In this document: piece after piece, positions 33,930 through 45,593 of the stretch
Layout of the letters: each line of letters opens with the position of its first letter
How positions within the stretch are numbered: position 1 is the first letter of the stretch
Origin: Cryoendolithus antarcticus
Taxonomy: Eukaryota; Ascomycota; Dothideomycetes; Cladosporiales; Cladosporiaceae
DNA length: 64,000 nucleotides
Reading direction: 5' to 3'
Assembly (NCBI GenBank): GCA_002077065.1
Contig: NAJO01000003.1
Location: forward strand, 186,001-250,000
Program-made: the position numbers and the translations under genes
The notes under the pieces: generated by a model
What the model saw: only the letters and a program-made list of their open reading frames with translations
What the model was told of the DNA's origin: nothing
The model's database searches: none

Positions 33930-36900
33930 TCATACCTTCAACGGACTCCCCGCTGCACACCCCTTCCCCGGCGTCGCCACACCAAGCCTCTCCCCTACAC
34001 TCGGCTGCCTTCTCGGCGTGCCAGGTCCGCTCTCCACTCCCCTTCCGATGCTTCTCTCAGCCGGTACGCGGAAGTCGCACGCCTTGCCTTTGACCCAGAC
34101 TTCATCGAGGATCGCCTCCAATACTCCGGCGTCCACGAACTCTTGGTACTTCCGCCATAGCTTCAACGCCGTGAGCGCATCTTCAATTGAGTCATGGCCC
34201 ACGGCTGCCGAAGGGTCGGCATCAGCGGGCGGGGAAGATTGGATGTCGATGCCTAGTAGTAGCCACGCTAAGAAACGAAGCGAGAGTTTTCGTCTCGCGC
34301 GAGAGCCGAGGGAGAAGAGCTCCTGGGTGTCTATGACCTGCGCTTCAGGGACGTGTAGGTTGATGATCCGAAAGTCGCTCTTCAAGCCATGGCCGACGAA
34401 GATGACGCCGAGATTTAGCAGAATCCAGAGCTTCTTGTAGACTTGCTTCAGGTTCACGAGAGTGAATTTGGAGACTCCCAGTGTCAAGTCGCCGGGTCGC
34501 AGGCCCGAGTAGGAGGTCAAGTAGTCATCGATCGGGTCTGAGATGGCTATGTAGTCGTCCATGAACGGCACGCCTGCGTCGGGCTCGTCGCCACGAAGGA
34601 CTGAGACGCGTGCTAGACCTGAGCGGTGTGGACGCGTAATGGTGCGATGGCCTTCGGCTGAGATGTTAATTTCTTCTCGCAGAAGGCGGACGAACTCGGC
34701 ATCAATAGCCAGGTGCGTTTCGGCGTCGGGCACCAAGTCCCTGGGATCCAAGGGGCGGAAAGAATCGGGAGACGTATGATTTGGCTGGGCGATGCTGCGG
34801 TAGAGAGGGCTGATATCAATGTGGTTCGGCCAGGTGGTGTCGATGACATGGGACAGTGCCTTCTTCTGGTAGGTGATGACCGAAGGCGTCTTCCACTGGG
34901 GGTTAAAGTTCAAAGCGTCATCTGCCGGGACTGGGCGAACGAGGAAGTCATTGAAGAGGTGCCAGTTGCCAGTCTTTCCAGGGTCTGGATCCGACAATGC
35001 AGCATCGATGGACGAGACTAGATGTGAGCTCTTTGAGTCGGCCAACGTGATGTCTGCGACATAGCCCACAAGCTCATACACAGTGATGTTATGCCGTCCG
35101 CGATGCAGATGCATGTTCAGGTCCTGACCCTCATAGCAGTAGAGCTGACCGTCATTCACTATGATACCGATCTCCTTGGGCAGGAAGTCGGGGGTAGCCC
35201 ACAGCTGCTTCGCCTCGGCCGTCTGCGCGACAGTATTCAGCATCAGCACGGATGGTACCGTATGCACCACACGACGAGACATGATGGGCTTGTACCCGTG
35301 GCAGCTGTTGCACCATCCTCGCTGTTGCTCATAGCGCTCAATCGAAGATTTCAAGATCTGTGAAAAGTACTGCCGCTGTGGTCTTGGTGAGTTCCTTGGG
35401 GGCTTCGAAGGGTACAGCAAATCGTGGCAGTGCCAGACTTGTGGCTTTGTGGCTTCAAAAGAGCAGTGACCGCAGCGACTAAAGTGGCGTCCGACGGTGC
35501 CGAAGGCCTGCTGCACTTGCTCTGTACTTCCTGTGATAAGGCGGTTGTTCTCGTCCATAGCATTTAGCAAGAATCGATTCAGTGCTTGGATCATGTTCGG
35601 GTAACTGGCGACCGCGTTGTGCTCCTCAAGTATACCTAACGCTGGTGCGCTCGGATGCTTACTGAGCGCTTTGAGGAAGTTTGTTGCTTGGCAGCTTTTG
35701 CCTTTCGCCTTCTCAAGCATGTCGATGAGAAAGCCGAGCTCGCACAGTAGGCAGCTATCATACATGCAGTCCTTAGCTGTATGCTGTAGTGCTAGGTTGC
35801 GAGCTACTGGTGTGAAGCGGTAAAGCTGTAACAACGCGTTTGCGTACGAGTGCAAAATATGGGTTTCGAGACCAGACATTTTAGTGGAGTTGTAGTAACC
35901 AAAATCGAAGTCCTCGATCCCGAACTTGCTATACTGGATCTCTACTGGCTGGTAGAATGTTGGCGGTTGGGCTGACGAGCCAACTGCGAAGTCGCCCAGT
36001 GCTTTTGCGATGTCCTCACTCATTCTACGAGGGGGATCCACAAATGCGCTGTCTTCGCGTGGTTTCTCGCTCAGGAACTTCGGCGCACCGAGCTTACCGT
36101 GACTTTTGTGCGCAGCCCTTGTCTTGATGACCTGATTACGACGACTTTTGCGTGGATTCGGGCCAACTTCGACCATCATGTTGCCTGTGTTGGTCTTCTG
36201 CAGTGCTGCGCTCAGACTGGCGTCGAGACCAGCAGGCGGCGCTCCCAATTCGTGCACGAAGCTATTCGACCAGGCGGACAGCAGCAAATCCCTATAATGC
36301 GGCATACCGATCAGGTTCAGCGGCGTCTCGGGCGACCAGTCGAGCTGCCGTGCTGGTGGTATCGAATCTGCAAACTCCACTGGCTTCCCAAACTCAACGA
36401 ACTGGCTCTTCGTGGGCGAGCCCCACAACACAATCTGACAATGGTTGTCGATCATGGCGAAACCCTTCCCAGAAGGCATTAACTCAAGCCCCTTCAGCTG
36501 AGCGTCGTAAGTATTCGCAAAGCGCATGGTAGGCACATCCGGATTCTGCACATCGATGGAATAAATAGCTCCGTTCTGTGAGATAACGATGCAAGTCGAA
36601 GACAGTTTAGGATGCATTCGGATGTGAGCGGCGCCTTGAGGAAATGAGATTGGAGGCGCAGGTTTATTGTTCTTGAGATCGTACACTCTAACCAACTGCT
36701 CGAGCGCCAGACCCTGATAGTGGCGTGGCGCCCAGCCGCAGGTCAATAGGTAGTCTCCCCGCGCGTCCATGTCGTTCACAGCGCCGCTGTAGGCTTTCCA
36801 GCTATGCCGAACTGTCAGAGTGGTCGGATCGAGGAGGTAGATTGAGCCATCCTGAGCAGCAGCACAGATCGCGTTATTAGCGCGACGCATGAGCGTGAAG

Positions 36901-37553
36901 GACACTGGCGTTGTCGGCGAGATGGTCTCTGCGATAATGCCCTTCTCGACGTCGATACGATACATCTGTGCCTGGCAGCCGGCTACGATGATCTCGTCGG
37001 TGCATTTGCCTGTGAAGCTCATGCAGCAGAGACTGTGCATGTCCGGCTGCGTGATATGCCATAGCGTCAAGCCTCGCCGGGAGGCCAGATGTACGCTTTC
37101 GGGGGAGACCGACAGGATGCCTCTATCACAAAAGAGGAACTGCTTGACAGGAGCGTTCGCTGACGGGGCACGCTTCTCTCTACTCAAATGGCCTCGATAG
37201 GAAGTGTAGCGCTGTAGCTCCGCGCCATAGAACGAGGTGACACGTCCCTAGGCTTGGGTAAGAGGCTGAAGCGAGTGGAATGGGATTAGGAGGATATTGC
37301 GATGGTGGTGAAGACACGGATGAATGGACTCGATCAAAGAGACTCACATGATCGTTGCCCGTCCACAGCAGCTCTTGCTGTGTATCGAAGGCGAAAGCAG
37401 TCACTGGTGTCGTTCCAGCATTGAGGTCTGGAGCCGGGAGCGTGATCCTTGCTGTCTTCGTTCACACACGTATCAGCTACGATCTTCATAGTCTTCAAGT
37501 AGAGGGTAGGCATTGGGTAAGGCAAAGCATACCTCACTCCAATCCGCCTCCAT
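33930..37553 (-). CDS. PAN2: PAN2-PAN3 deadenylase catalytic subunit Pan2
   Basis: Three exons (37553-37533, 37455-37348, 37247-33930) give 1148 residues. Exon 1 encodes only MEADWSE. Exon 2 supplies ITLPAPD and AFAFDTQQELLWTGND. Exon 3 starts GRVTSFYGAELQRY, all canonical. An N-terminal WD40-like propeller is followed by the inactive ubiquitin-hydrolase-like domain (CMYDSCLLCELGFLIDMLE), then a DEDD exonuclease. Likely metal ligands are Asp892 and Glu894 (AIDAEF), Asp1001 (GLKSDFR) and Asp1066 (HDSIED), with His1061 also conserved. Pan2 with Pan3 shortens mRNA poly(A) tails in the cytoplasm. The short first intron ends in GAAG, a less common acceptor, but it is the only one that keeps the conserved sequence. 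Divergent from CYB5. Confidence 0.95.
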
Positions 37554-37979
37554 CTCACCTCCCACCTCGTCCCCTCGCCTGCCTCTGGAGTCAGCAAGTT
37601 CGGTACGCCAACTCGGGTGGTATGGATCAGGTATGGGAAGGAAACAAAGACGACGCTATCCCATGCAACCACGGCACTCGCCCGCGGCACCGCGGCTGTC
37701 GTTTGAATCGCGTCTTGCGAAAGTCGATGAGGTAAGGAACGAAGCATCTAGGTAGGCGTTGCGGTTCCGCCCGTGCAGCGGATTCTCTCCGCCTTTAGAC
37801 CCCCACCTCGCTTTGCATGTGAGCCGGAAGCGAATCGCGGACGTTGAATTGAAGATTACCCTGGATTGTACATCTCATATCGGATACTCCGACAAGACAT
37901 ATTTCCTCTGTACTGCATTGCCTGCAACGATACTGTGAGAACACCGAACCGCCCGAGGAACAACACCAGACCGCCCAAA
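37554..37979. promoter_or_regulatory. Divergent promoter region, PAN2 / CYB5
   Basis: This is a 426-bp interval between two start codons facing away from each other. It probably contains both promoters. No clear TATA box. Confidence 0.4.
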
Positions 37980-38598
37980 ATGTCGAAAGAATTCACCTTT
38001 AGCGATGTAGCCGAGCACACGACGAAGAAGGACTGCTTCATGATCGTCCACGATAAAGTCTACGACACATCTTGTAGGCGCTACTCAAGCCATTTGCAGC
38101 TGCTCCTCGCCATACTAACAACGCCCTCCTAGCATTCGTAGACGAGCATCCGTACGCCTCCCCCGTCCCATTCGCCTCCAGGCGACCAACCTGCCCCCAA
38201 GTCGCAATCAAGGACTGATATATAACACAGTGGCGGCGAAGAAGTCCTCCTCGACGTCGGCGGCCAAGATGCCTCCGAAGCCTTCGAAGACGTAGGCCAC
38301 AGCGACGAGGCACGGGAGATCCTCAATGGCCTACTAGTTGGAACACTGAAGCGCGGTGTACGCAATCGCCCCAACCGCCACCAAGCTGGCAAAGCATATC
38401 AGGAGTACTGACACTACGCGACAGGAAAACGACCCTCCCGCCCCGAGCGCAAAACCCGCCGGTGTCTCAGTGCCGAAGAACGCCTCTGATGCCACAGGAC
38501 TGGGAATTTCGGTGTACGCCCTAATCCTGTTTGGGGGCGCACTGGCGTTCTTCGCGTATACGTATCTGTATGCGAACAAGAAGAGCGTGCAGATATAG
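37980..38598 (+). CDS. CYB5: Cytochrome b5, tail-anchored
   Basis: Four exons (37980-38073, 38133-38151, 38231-38357, 38425-38598) give 137 residues. Exon 2 is only 19 nt and encodes FVDEH plus part of Pro38, so the haem-ligand motif HPGG (His37) is split by an intron. The second axial ligand is His61 in [10 protein letters not shown], giving the normal 24-residue spacing. The C-terminus has one hydrophobic segment ([16 protein letters not shown]) and a short polar end, as in ER tail-anchored cytochrome b5. It passes electrons to fatty-acid desaturases, sterol enzymes and some P450s. Total length and frame agree exactly with the family. Confidence 0.95.
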
Positions 38599-38981
38599 AC
38601 TCTAGCCAAAGGGCGACGATCAGCGATAATGTGGTAGAACAGAGCGAAGCTGTGGATTGGGGACAGGTGCATGGCGGTGTGATGGGGTGGTGGTGTAGTA
38701 GAAGTTGGAGAGCACGAGGATATCATGGAGGGGAGCGGAGGAGGGGGTAAATCAGTGCGAGGGATGGGGTTGGTAGAGCGGACGAGCGGTTGTGCATACA
38801 TTTTCACGCACTTCGACAAACCCCGTCGTGTTCACGCTGTTCCCCTCGTTCTAACTTGAGCCTGCGTCTTTGACGCCACTAGTGCCTCACGATCCAAAAG
38901 AATTTGTGGTATGCAAAGAGGAGAGTGGGTCTACGCAACTAGGTCTGCGTGTTCAATCCTAACGCTAGTTTGCTTTCCCGG
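38599..38981. other. Short convergent spacer CYB5 / HSE1
   Basis: This is a 383-bp interval of the two 3' ends. Nothing else was recognised. Confidence 0.5.
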
Positions 38982-41115
38982 CTACCTGTAGTAATCCCCC
39001 GGATCACCCACGCCGCCCTGTCCTACCCCAGGCGCTGCACCGAGCCCTTGAGGCTGTGGCTGATAAGCCTGATATCCCCCTTGCCCTTGCCCGAGGTTCC
39101 CCTGCGGCGGATGCTGACTATAAGCACTACTCGGACTCTCGAAACTATGCGTCCTCTGCCGACTCGGCAAATCCTGCAAATCGCTCCTTTGCCCCGGCAC
39201 CTGCTGTACAGGCGGCGCCTGCGCATAAGGATCATACCCGTGTCCCTCCACCGGTGGGCCAGGAGGTGCATACTGCGGCTGCTGTTGCTGCGCGGGAGGA
39301 TACGAGTGGCGATTGTCGATGGGTGATTCATAGCCGCCGGTCGCCAACTCTTGTGGGTTTCCGGAATTTAGGGTGTGGATTGAGTTTGGGCGGATCTGGC
39401 CTTGGAATTGCGGTTGTTGGAGGTGTTGGGGTGGGAGTTGTTGTGGTGGTGGCTGCGTATATGGATCTGAGGTCTGCGGCGAGGGTTTGCGGCGGAGTTG
39501 AGGGTCTTGCTGCGGAGGGGGAGGCTGAACGCCACCGGGAATGAAGTGGAAGGGCGCTGTGGCTGGTTTGGGTGCCGCGCCTGCTGAAAGTGGGTAGGGT
39601 GAGGGGTACGAGGATTGGGTTTGCTGTTGTGGTGGTGCCTCGGAAGGAGGTGCGGGGGAGTAGAAGCGAGGTGGCTCTTGCTTGGGTTGTTGAGGGGGTG
39701 GGAGATGAGTGCTACTCTGCGAGGCGTATGGTGCGAAGTTCTGAGGTGGAGGGCCACCTTGTGGCGGGTAGCTGGCGGGAGGTGGCTGAATGCCGTAGGG
39801 TTGTTGGTGTTGCTGAGGTGCATACATGTGCGGGGGGGCCATGCCTTGTCGGTGAGGCTGTCGCACTGGGTATTGTTGTTGGTAGCGTTGAGGCTGCGAC
39901 ATTGAGGCTTCGAGTAGTGCCTCGTAGTCTCGACGGGCCTTGATGAACTTCTCGTTCAGTTGTGTGAAGTCGTCTGCTGATTGTCAGTACTGTCATACAC
40001 TCGCATAAACACAACATGGAGCTCACCTTTCTTCTGCGAGTACTTCCCAATCAACTCCACCAACTTCGGCCGTATGCTCACAGTCCTCTGATACAAGTCG
40101 GCGATCTCGTCTTCCTCCCTCTCCCCTCGCCTGCCACTACCAGTCTCTGTGCTCAATAGCGCAAGCAGCTTCTCCACATTTCTGACCTCACCGAAGACCT
40201 CGGACTCCATGTCGGCATCCCGCTCAAGCTCTTCCTTGGTAGGATCCTTCAACTTCTCCACATAGTTCAGCGGGAAGATACCCGTCTGCCCTCGCAGACT
40301 TCCCTTCCACCAGTCCTTGTACACACTCTCCAACACGGCAATGATGTCGTTCTTCTTGAACGCCAGCTCGCCTGCCTCGGAAGGCGTAAAGTCATATAAT
40401 GCCCTCACGCGACTGACCGTCGCAGCCGTAGTCCCCTGCGCCTGTGCTCCCGGCGCAGTCTGCGCGGGCTGTGGCTGACTATCATCGCCCACACTGCCGT
40501 TCGTCTGCGCAGCTGGTGCTTTGCTTTCCTGCACACTCAACGCGAGCGCCATCTGCAGCTCCTCTTCCTCCTTCCTCCGATCATCCCCGCTGATCTGCTG
40601 CTTGACTGGCTTGCTTGGCGGCATCAAACCGGGCTGGCTAGTCTTGAGCTTCGCGTAGCTCTGCTCCATGATGCCTAGCTCATGGCTGCCCTTGAACTGC
40701 TCCGTCCAACCTGCCATGCGCTCGAACACCTTCTGCTTGACCTGCGTGTGGCTGTTCCTGTCGCTGGCCAGTCGTAGTAAGGCATCTGTGAAGGCTTTGG
40801 AAGCGAGTTCGCGATGGAGCTCAGGGCCACAATTTTGTGACAGAGCGTTCGCGAGCTCGAGCGTGTAGAGCTGCACGTTTGCATTTCGATGTGCCAGTCG
40901 CTTAATCAGTGCGGAGACTGCTTGGGATGGCCCTGGAGGGGTTGTGGAGACACGATCGCAGATGTCGAGGATCAGGGACCAGTCTTCGGCAACGAGCGCC
41001 TCGTCTGTGGCCTTGACTGGGAAGAGTGTCAGTAGCTGCTCACGTGTGGTAGCCTTGTGCTGGAGAACAACTCACCCACTGACGCCTCCATGGGCGATGT
41101 TGCTGCGCGGAACAT
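38982..41115 (-). CDS. HSE1: ESCRT-0 subunit Hse1 (STAM homologue)
   Basis: Three exons (41115-41076, 41016-40027, 39973-38982) give 673 residues. The spliced start MFRAATSP..VVKATDEALVAEDW is typical of Hse1. Order: VHS domain (to about 145), UIM (162-177, EEEELQMALALSVQES), SH3 (about 214-270; ALYDFTPSEAGEL, WWKGSLRGQTGIFP), a GAT-like helical region (about 290-370), then a long Pro/Gln/Tyr-rich tail ending DPGDYYR. With Vps27 it binds ubiquitinated cargo on endosomes and starts multivesicular-body sorting. Both introns are 50-60 bp with consensus ends. It is divergent from BCKDHA. Confidence 0.95.
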
Positions 41116-41826
41116 GATTGCTGTACACTATGGCAATGTCCACGGCGGCAGGCGACAGCTTAGGTGGAATAGAGAAGCCTTGAGCTTGTACAGTACCTCA
41201 GATGTACCAACAGCTCGGCCAGTACAAAGTCGCACCGCCACAGAGAGCACGAGGCTGCTGCGTCATCGCCTCTGCCAAATGTCTGTCCGGCTATACTGCA
41301 CAGGCGTAGTCTTGTTTCATGACACTTCCTTGAATGATCTCCATAGCATCGACTCCGAGGACCTTGCCTTTACGACTCGATGTTGCACGCGAGCAGACTC
41401 TGCTGTATGCCATGACCTCACGCATTCTTGAGTGATGAAACCAAATCGAGTGGACGATCTCAAACACTCCGCTTCGACAAGCTCTGGAACTACGCGCTGG
41501 CAGATATGATGTCTCCAATGCTATCCACCTCTACTATCTCACCCAGAGCATGGTGTCTTCCCAAGGATATGCTACGACGCTCATCTATGGTACAAAGGTC
41601 CTACACCCGCAGGGAGATTAAAGCGAGCGCATGCAAACGGCCTTGTGACATGACTCGAGACAGATGTCTTCCCCACAATCACGTTGACAAAGCCGCAGAG
41701 CCTCTTTCGCAATCGTGGGGTGTCCATCTGCAAGGAACACACCCAGAAGCCGAGGGTAAGCGACGCAGAGTGTAGTCTCTTTCTTCGTGAATGAAAGCAT
41801 GTAGTTGGTAATATCGAAGCCCGGCC
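41116..41826. promoter_or_regulatory. Divergent region, HSE1 / BCKDHA
   Basis: This is a 711-bp interval between two start codons facing away from each other. Short open frames overlap but none is convincing. It probably carries both promoters. Confidence 0.4.
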
Positions 41827-43278
41827 ATGGCTTCTCAAGCCCTGTCGCGAGTCGCAAGACGCGCATCCATTGCTGTATCGTCGACACGAGCTTCCCGTGG
41901 ACATGTGTGCCTCCAATGCCAACGACGATCGCAGTCGAAGCTGTCGCAGAGGCAAGGATCAGACCGGTACGCACTGCAATAAAGATCCAAGGAAAAAGAC
42001 CAAGGCTAACATCTGCGTAGCATTCAATTCCCGGGCGCAATAAACAGCAAGTTCACAACCAAGCTCGCATTCTCGCGAGCCGGCGAGGACGATGCAATGC
42101 CCACGTACAGAGTATTGGACCAAGACGGCGCCATAGTCGACCCTAACGCAGAGACTCTAGCGATCTCCGACGAGGAAGCCCTCCGTCTCTACAAAGATAT
42201 GGTCACAGTCTCCGTCATGGACCTAATCATGTTCGACGCCCAACGCCAAGGCCGCGTATCCTTCTACATGGTCTCCGCAGGCGAGGAAGGCATTGCCGTT
42301 GGGTCTGCCTCGGCACTTTCACCAAACGATCCAGTCTTCACGCAGTACCGTGAGCAAGGCATCTTCCAGTACCGCGGCTTCACAATGGACGATTTCATGG
42401 CACAGCTTTTCGCAACTACGAAAGACCCAGGGAAAGGCCGGAACATGCCTGTACACTACGGCTCCTCGAAGCTGCATCTGCACACCATCTCCTCTCCCCT
42501 CGCCACGCAGATCCCTCAGGCTGCAGGGGGCGCGTACGCCGTAAAGCTGCAGAACCAAGCCAATCCTACCGCAGAGCAGAGAGTAGTAGCTTGCTACTTT
42601 GGCGACGGCGCCGCATCAGAAGGCGACTTCCACGCTGGTCTAAATATCGCAGCCACGCGATCTTGTCCGATCATCTTCATATGCCGCAACAACGGCTACG
42701 CGATCTCTACACCAACTTTGGAACAATACCGCGGCGACGGCATAGCTTCACGCGGTGTAGGCTACGGCATCGACACCATCCGCGTGGATGGTAACGACAT
42801 TCTAGCAGTCCGGGAAGCCACCGCTCGGGCCCGGGAGCTTGCTCTCAGCGATGGCGGCAAACCGGTGCTGCTCGAAGCCATGTCCTATCGCGTATCCCAC
42901 CACTCCACGTCCGACGACAGCTTCGCCTACCGCGCCAAAGCTGAAGTCGAGGACTGGAAACGGAGAGACAATCCCATAGCCAGGATGCGGAAGTGGATGG
43001 AGGGCAAGGGGATCTGGGACGGGGAGAAGGAGAAAAGTTTGCGGAGTGAGGCGCGGAAAGGGGTATTAGAGGCTTATCGCAAGGCTGAGAAGGAACGGCA
43101 TCCGACTTTGCGGAACTTGATGGAGGATGTTTATGAGGAGATGACGGAAGAGCAGGTGGAGCAGATGGCGAAGTTGAAAGATGTGGTGCAGAGATATCCG
43201 GGAGAGTACGATGTCGAGCAGTTTGAAGGCGGGCTTGAGAGTTTAGCGCCGGATTGGCCGGGGAGGGAAAATACATAG
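41827..43278 (+). CDS. BCKDHA: Branched-chain 2-oxoacid dehydrogenase E1 alpha
   Basis: Exons 41827-41966 and 42021-43278 (54-bp intron with GCTAAC branch site) give 465 residues. The first roughly 45 residues are rich in Arg and Ser with almost no acids, a mitochondrial presequence. The mature part starts near PGAINSKFTTKL. The thiamine-diphosphate motif runs from GDG (241-243) to NN (270-271), and the regulatory loop YRVSHHSTSDDS includes the serine (342) equivalent to the one phosphorylated in animal enzymes. With E1 beta it decarboxylates the 2-oxoacids of Leu, Ile and Val. An intron-less start at 42097 would lose the presequence. The stop lies 44 bp from the end of the convergent membrane-protein gene. 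Confidence 0.95.
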
Positions 43279-43322
43279 ATGATACACAAAACCTTTCCCA
43301 CCCCGTAGCCTCATGTACGAAT

Positions 43323-44187
43323 TCACTTCCACCCCCCACCCCACACCTTCCCAACCCACCCCTTCTCCCTCCTTGCCCCCGCCCCCCTCCCATCCAACAC
43401 CCTCACCTGCCGATTGCCCACTCCTGGCATCTTCCCCTTCTCCAAGTCCCCTCCTCTCTCCCTTCTATCCACAACAACACCCCTCTTATGTCCCCATCCC
43501 TTGCCCTCCAGCCCGCCTCTCTGCGGCTGTCGCTGCGGTGAATCAATGCGTATGGCTTTCCGGCTGCCGCGATCGGCTATCATGACGCCGCCTTTTCGGG
43601 ATGATGAGGGAGGGGCTGTGGGTCCGCGACCTGTGAGACGCTGGGAGCCGCGACGGAGCGTTTCCCTGATCGTCCAAGAACGGCGTTTCGCTACTACGAA
43701 GAGAATGGTGCTTGCAACTGAGGGACGAGTGAGTCAGTGTTGTGGCCGCAGCGGGAAATTGAAAGATATGTGGGGAACCCGTACTGCCGAATAGAGCTAC
43801 AAGGACTACGACCACGATTATCCCTGCTATGGCGCCTTTCGAGAGGCTGAAAAAGTTGCCGCCATCTGAGCCCGAGGCGCCCAAGTCGGAGCCAGAGTCC
43901 GTAGAGCCAGCGCCGCCTGGCGCGTTGTACTCGGTGCCGCCTGCAGAGCTTGATGCCGTGGGTGTGGCCGCTGACGCAGAGCTGATGCTGGTTGCCAACG
44001 TCGAGCTTGGAATCTGCGTGGGTGTGGTCACCGTGGCGGAAGCGGAGGAGGCGATTTGTTGGACGACTGTCGGAGCTGCTGTGGGTGTTGAGTCTGCCGT
44101 GACGTAGACAACGACTGTCGCGACGTTCTCTTGCGCGAGGGTTAGTGGCGCCAGCGCCAGGACTAAGGAGAAGAGAATAGAGCGCAT
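43323..44187 (-). CDS. Single-pass membrane protein with Ser/Thr-rich ectodomain
   Basis: Exons 44187-43785 and 43717-43323 (67-bp intron) give 265 residues. Residues 1-19 are a signal peptide (MRSILFSLVLALAPLTLAQ). Residues 20-115 are rich in Ser, Thr, Ala and Gly, probably O-mannosylated, and residues 118-144 are a membrane helix (GAIAGIIVVVVLVALF, continued across the splice as ASTILFVVA). A basic cytosolic tail follows (KRRSWTIRETLRRGSQRL) and ends in a Gly/Arg/Lys-rich stretch. The layout is that of small fungal wall-sensor-like or mid2-like proteins, but no WSC or Mid2 domain is visible. Skipping the splice would give a different 220-residue end. The last about 80 bp are extremely G-rich on the coding strand. 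Function unknown. Confidence 0.8.
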
Positions 44188-45593
44188 GTTTAAGTCCTGC
44201 ACTGGATGCGCGGGAGTCGCCTCAGCACCTGAAGCTCAAAAGAAGAATTCCAGACGCTCCACAACGCGATAGACAGTACACAGATGAAGACTAGAGTGGG
44301 AAGAGAGTCGAGGCCATCCGGCCAGCTCACCGCGTTTTCTTGCTCAGCCAATACCACTATGTAGGCGCCCGACATGATAGGTCTTGGAATCATGCCCTCC
44401 CAGTCGCTGTGAGGACCGTCACCTAATCGGCATTATCACGCGAATGGCAACGACTCGGCGTCCATGGGCGGCTAGAGGGTGAGGTCGAGGGTAGGTGTGC
44501 GGTTCGATTGGCCGCTTCCAAGCACGGACCATCGTGATGTGATGAGCCGGGCGTGCTGAGTTCTGTCGTGACTTCTGAACCTTTGGGCGACCCCCCCTGC
44601 TGTGTCTCTGCTTGCCACAACGATGCTTCAATGTTTGGCAATTGCTATCGAGGCACACTCAATCATCGTGTACCTGCAGGAATGCGCATGACATGGCTTG
44701 GTACCTACAGTGCGAGGCAGATGAGATCAGCCGTGCAACCGTTGCGTTCGTCCATAATTTTTGGCTCAGTCTTTGCTGGCGGCCAGCTCTTTACAGGAGA
44801 AGCAAGCTCGCTGCTCGTGTTCAGATGGAGAGGCCAGACTTATTGGCATCTGATGTCGTTGATTGTCCTGGTTGTTCATGCCACATCGACCGGAGGCTGC
44901 ATCAGCGATCCGAACGCGGACAGCCTTGACCACTTCGTAGGTCGGTCAGAATGGTATCAAGATCTGAAGTCGCTTTTGGCGACACTTGATGAGGCAACGC
45001 CAGTCTCAGATCGTGGAAGTAAGTGAATACAGAAGCATAAGACCAGGTCTCGTAGTAATGAGGTACTCCCGCTCTTCTGACAATCAAAGATCCATATGCT
45101 AATGCCGAGTGCACCGCGAGGGTCAATCTGCTCTCGCTACATCGTCGAAGGATAACGTAGCTTCTGCGGTTGGCAGCATCGCCTCTCCACGGCACCCCAT
45201 TCAGAGATCACGTTTCCGCGGTGTGCTGTGTCAACCCACAAGCGAGGAATCTTTGCAATCGAGACATTCAGACCTTTTCAAGAGCGGAGGTAGGAAGACA
45301 AGATAAGTTGATTTCTCAATCATGTAAGACGTCACGCACACAATTAGTTCCCAAGGCGCGTGGTCTCTCCTTCACCATGGAGGGAAGTCGCTCTCTGGTT
45401 GCCTGAACCTTATCTCGACTTCATGCTCGACTTTCTTACACGACTGCACCACACTTCCCATTTTTTACGGTCAATTCACACGGTACCAATGAGATGATGC
45501 GAGGTGCTATGTGGTGTTACTCGCCCTCGTACCTGGCTCGTATTTCATATTTCATACCCTTCGATCACAAGCATCAAGTTCACGCCCGATATC
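44188..45593. other. Long divergent intergenic interval
   Basis: About 1.4 kb lie between the membrane-protein start and the coiled-coil gene start. A 157-codon frame at 44553-45026 has no recognisable feature and I do not call it. No RNA gene or repeat was seen. Confidence 0.5.

Noticed and set aside
44553..45026. 157-codon plus-strand frame in the long intergenic interval
   Set aside because: No start context, domain or conserved pattern, and a competing frame overlaps. Not enough to call a gene.
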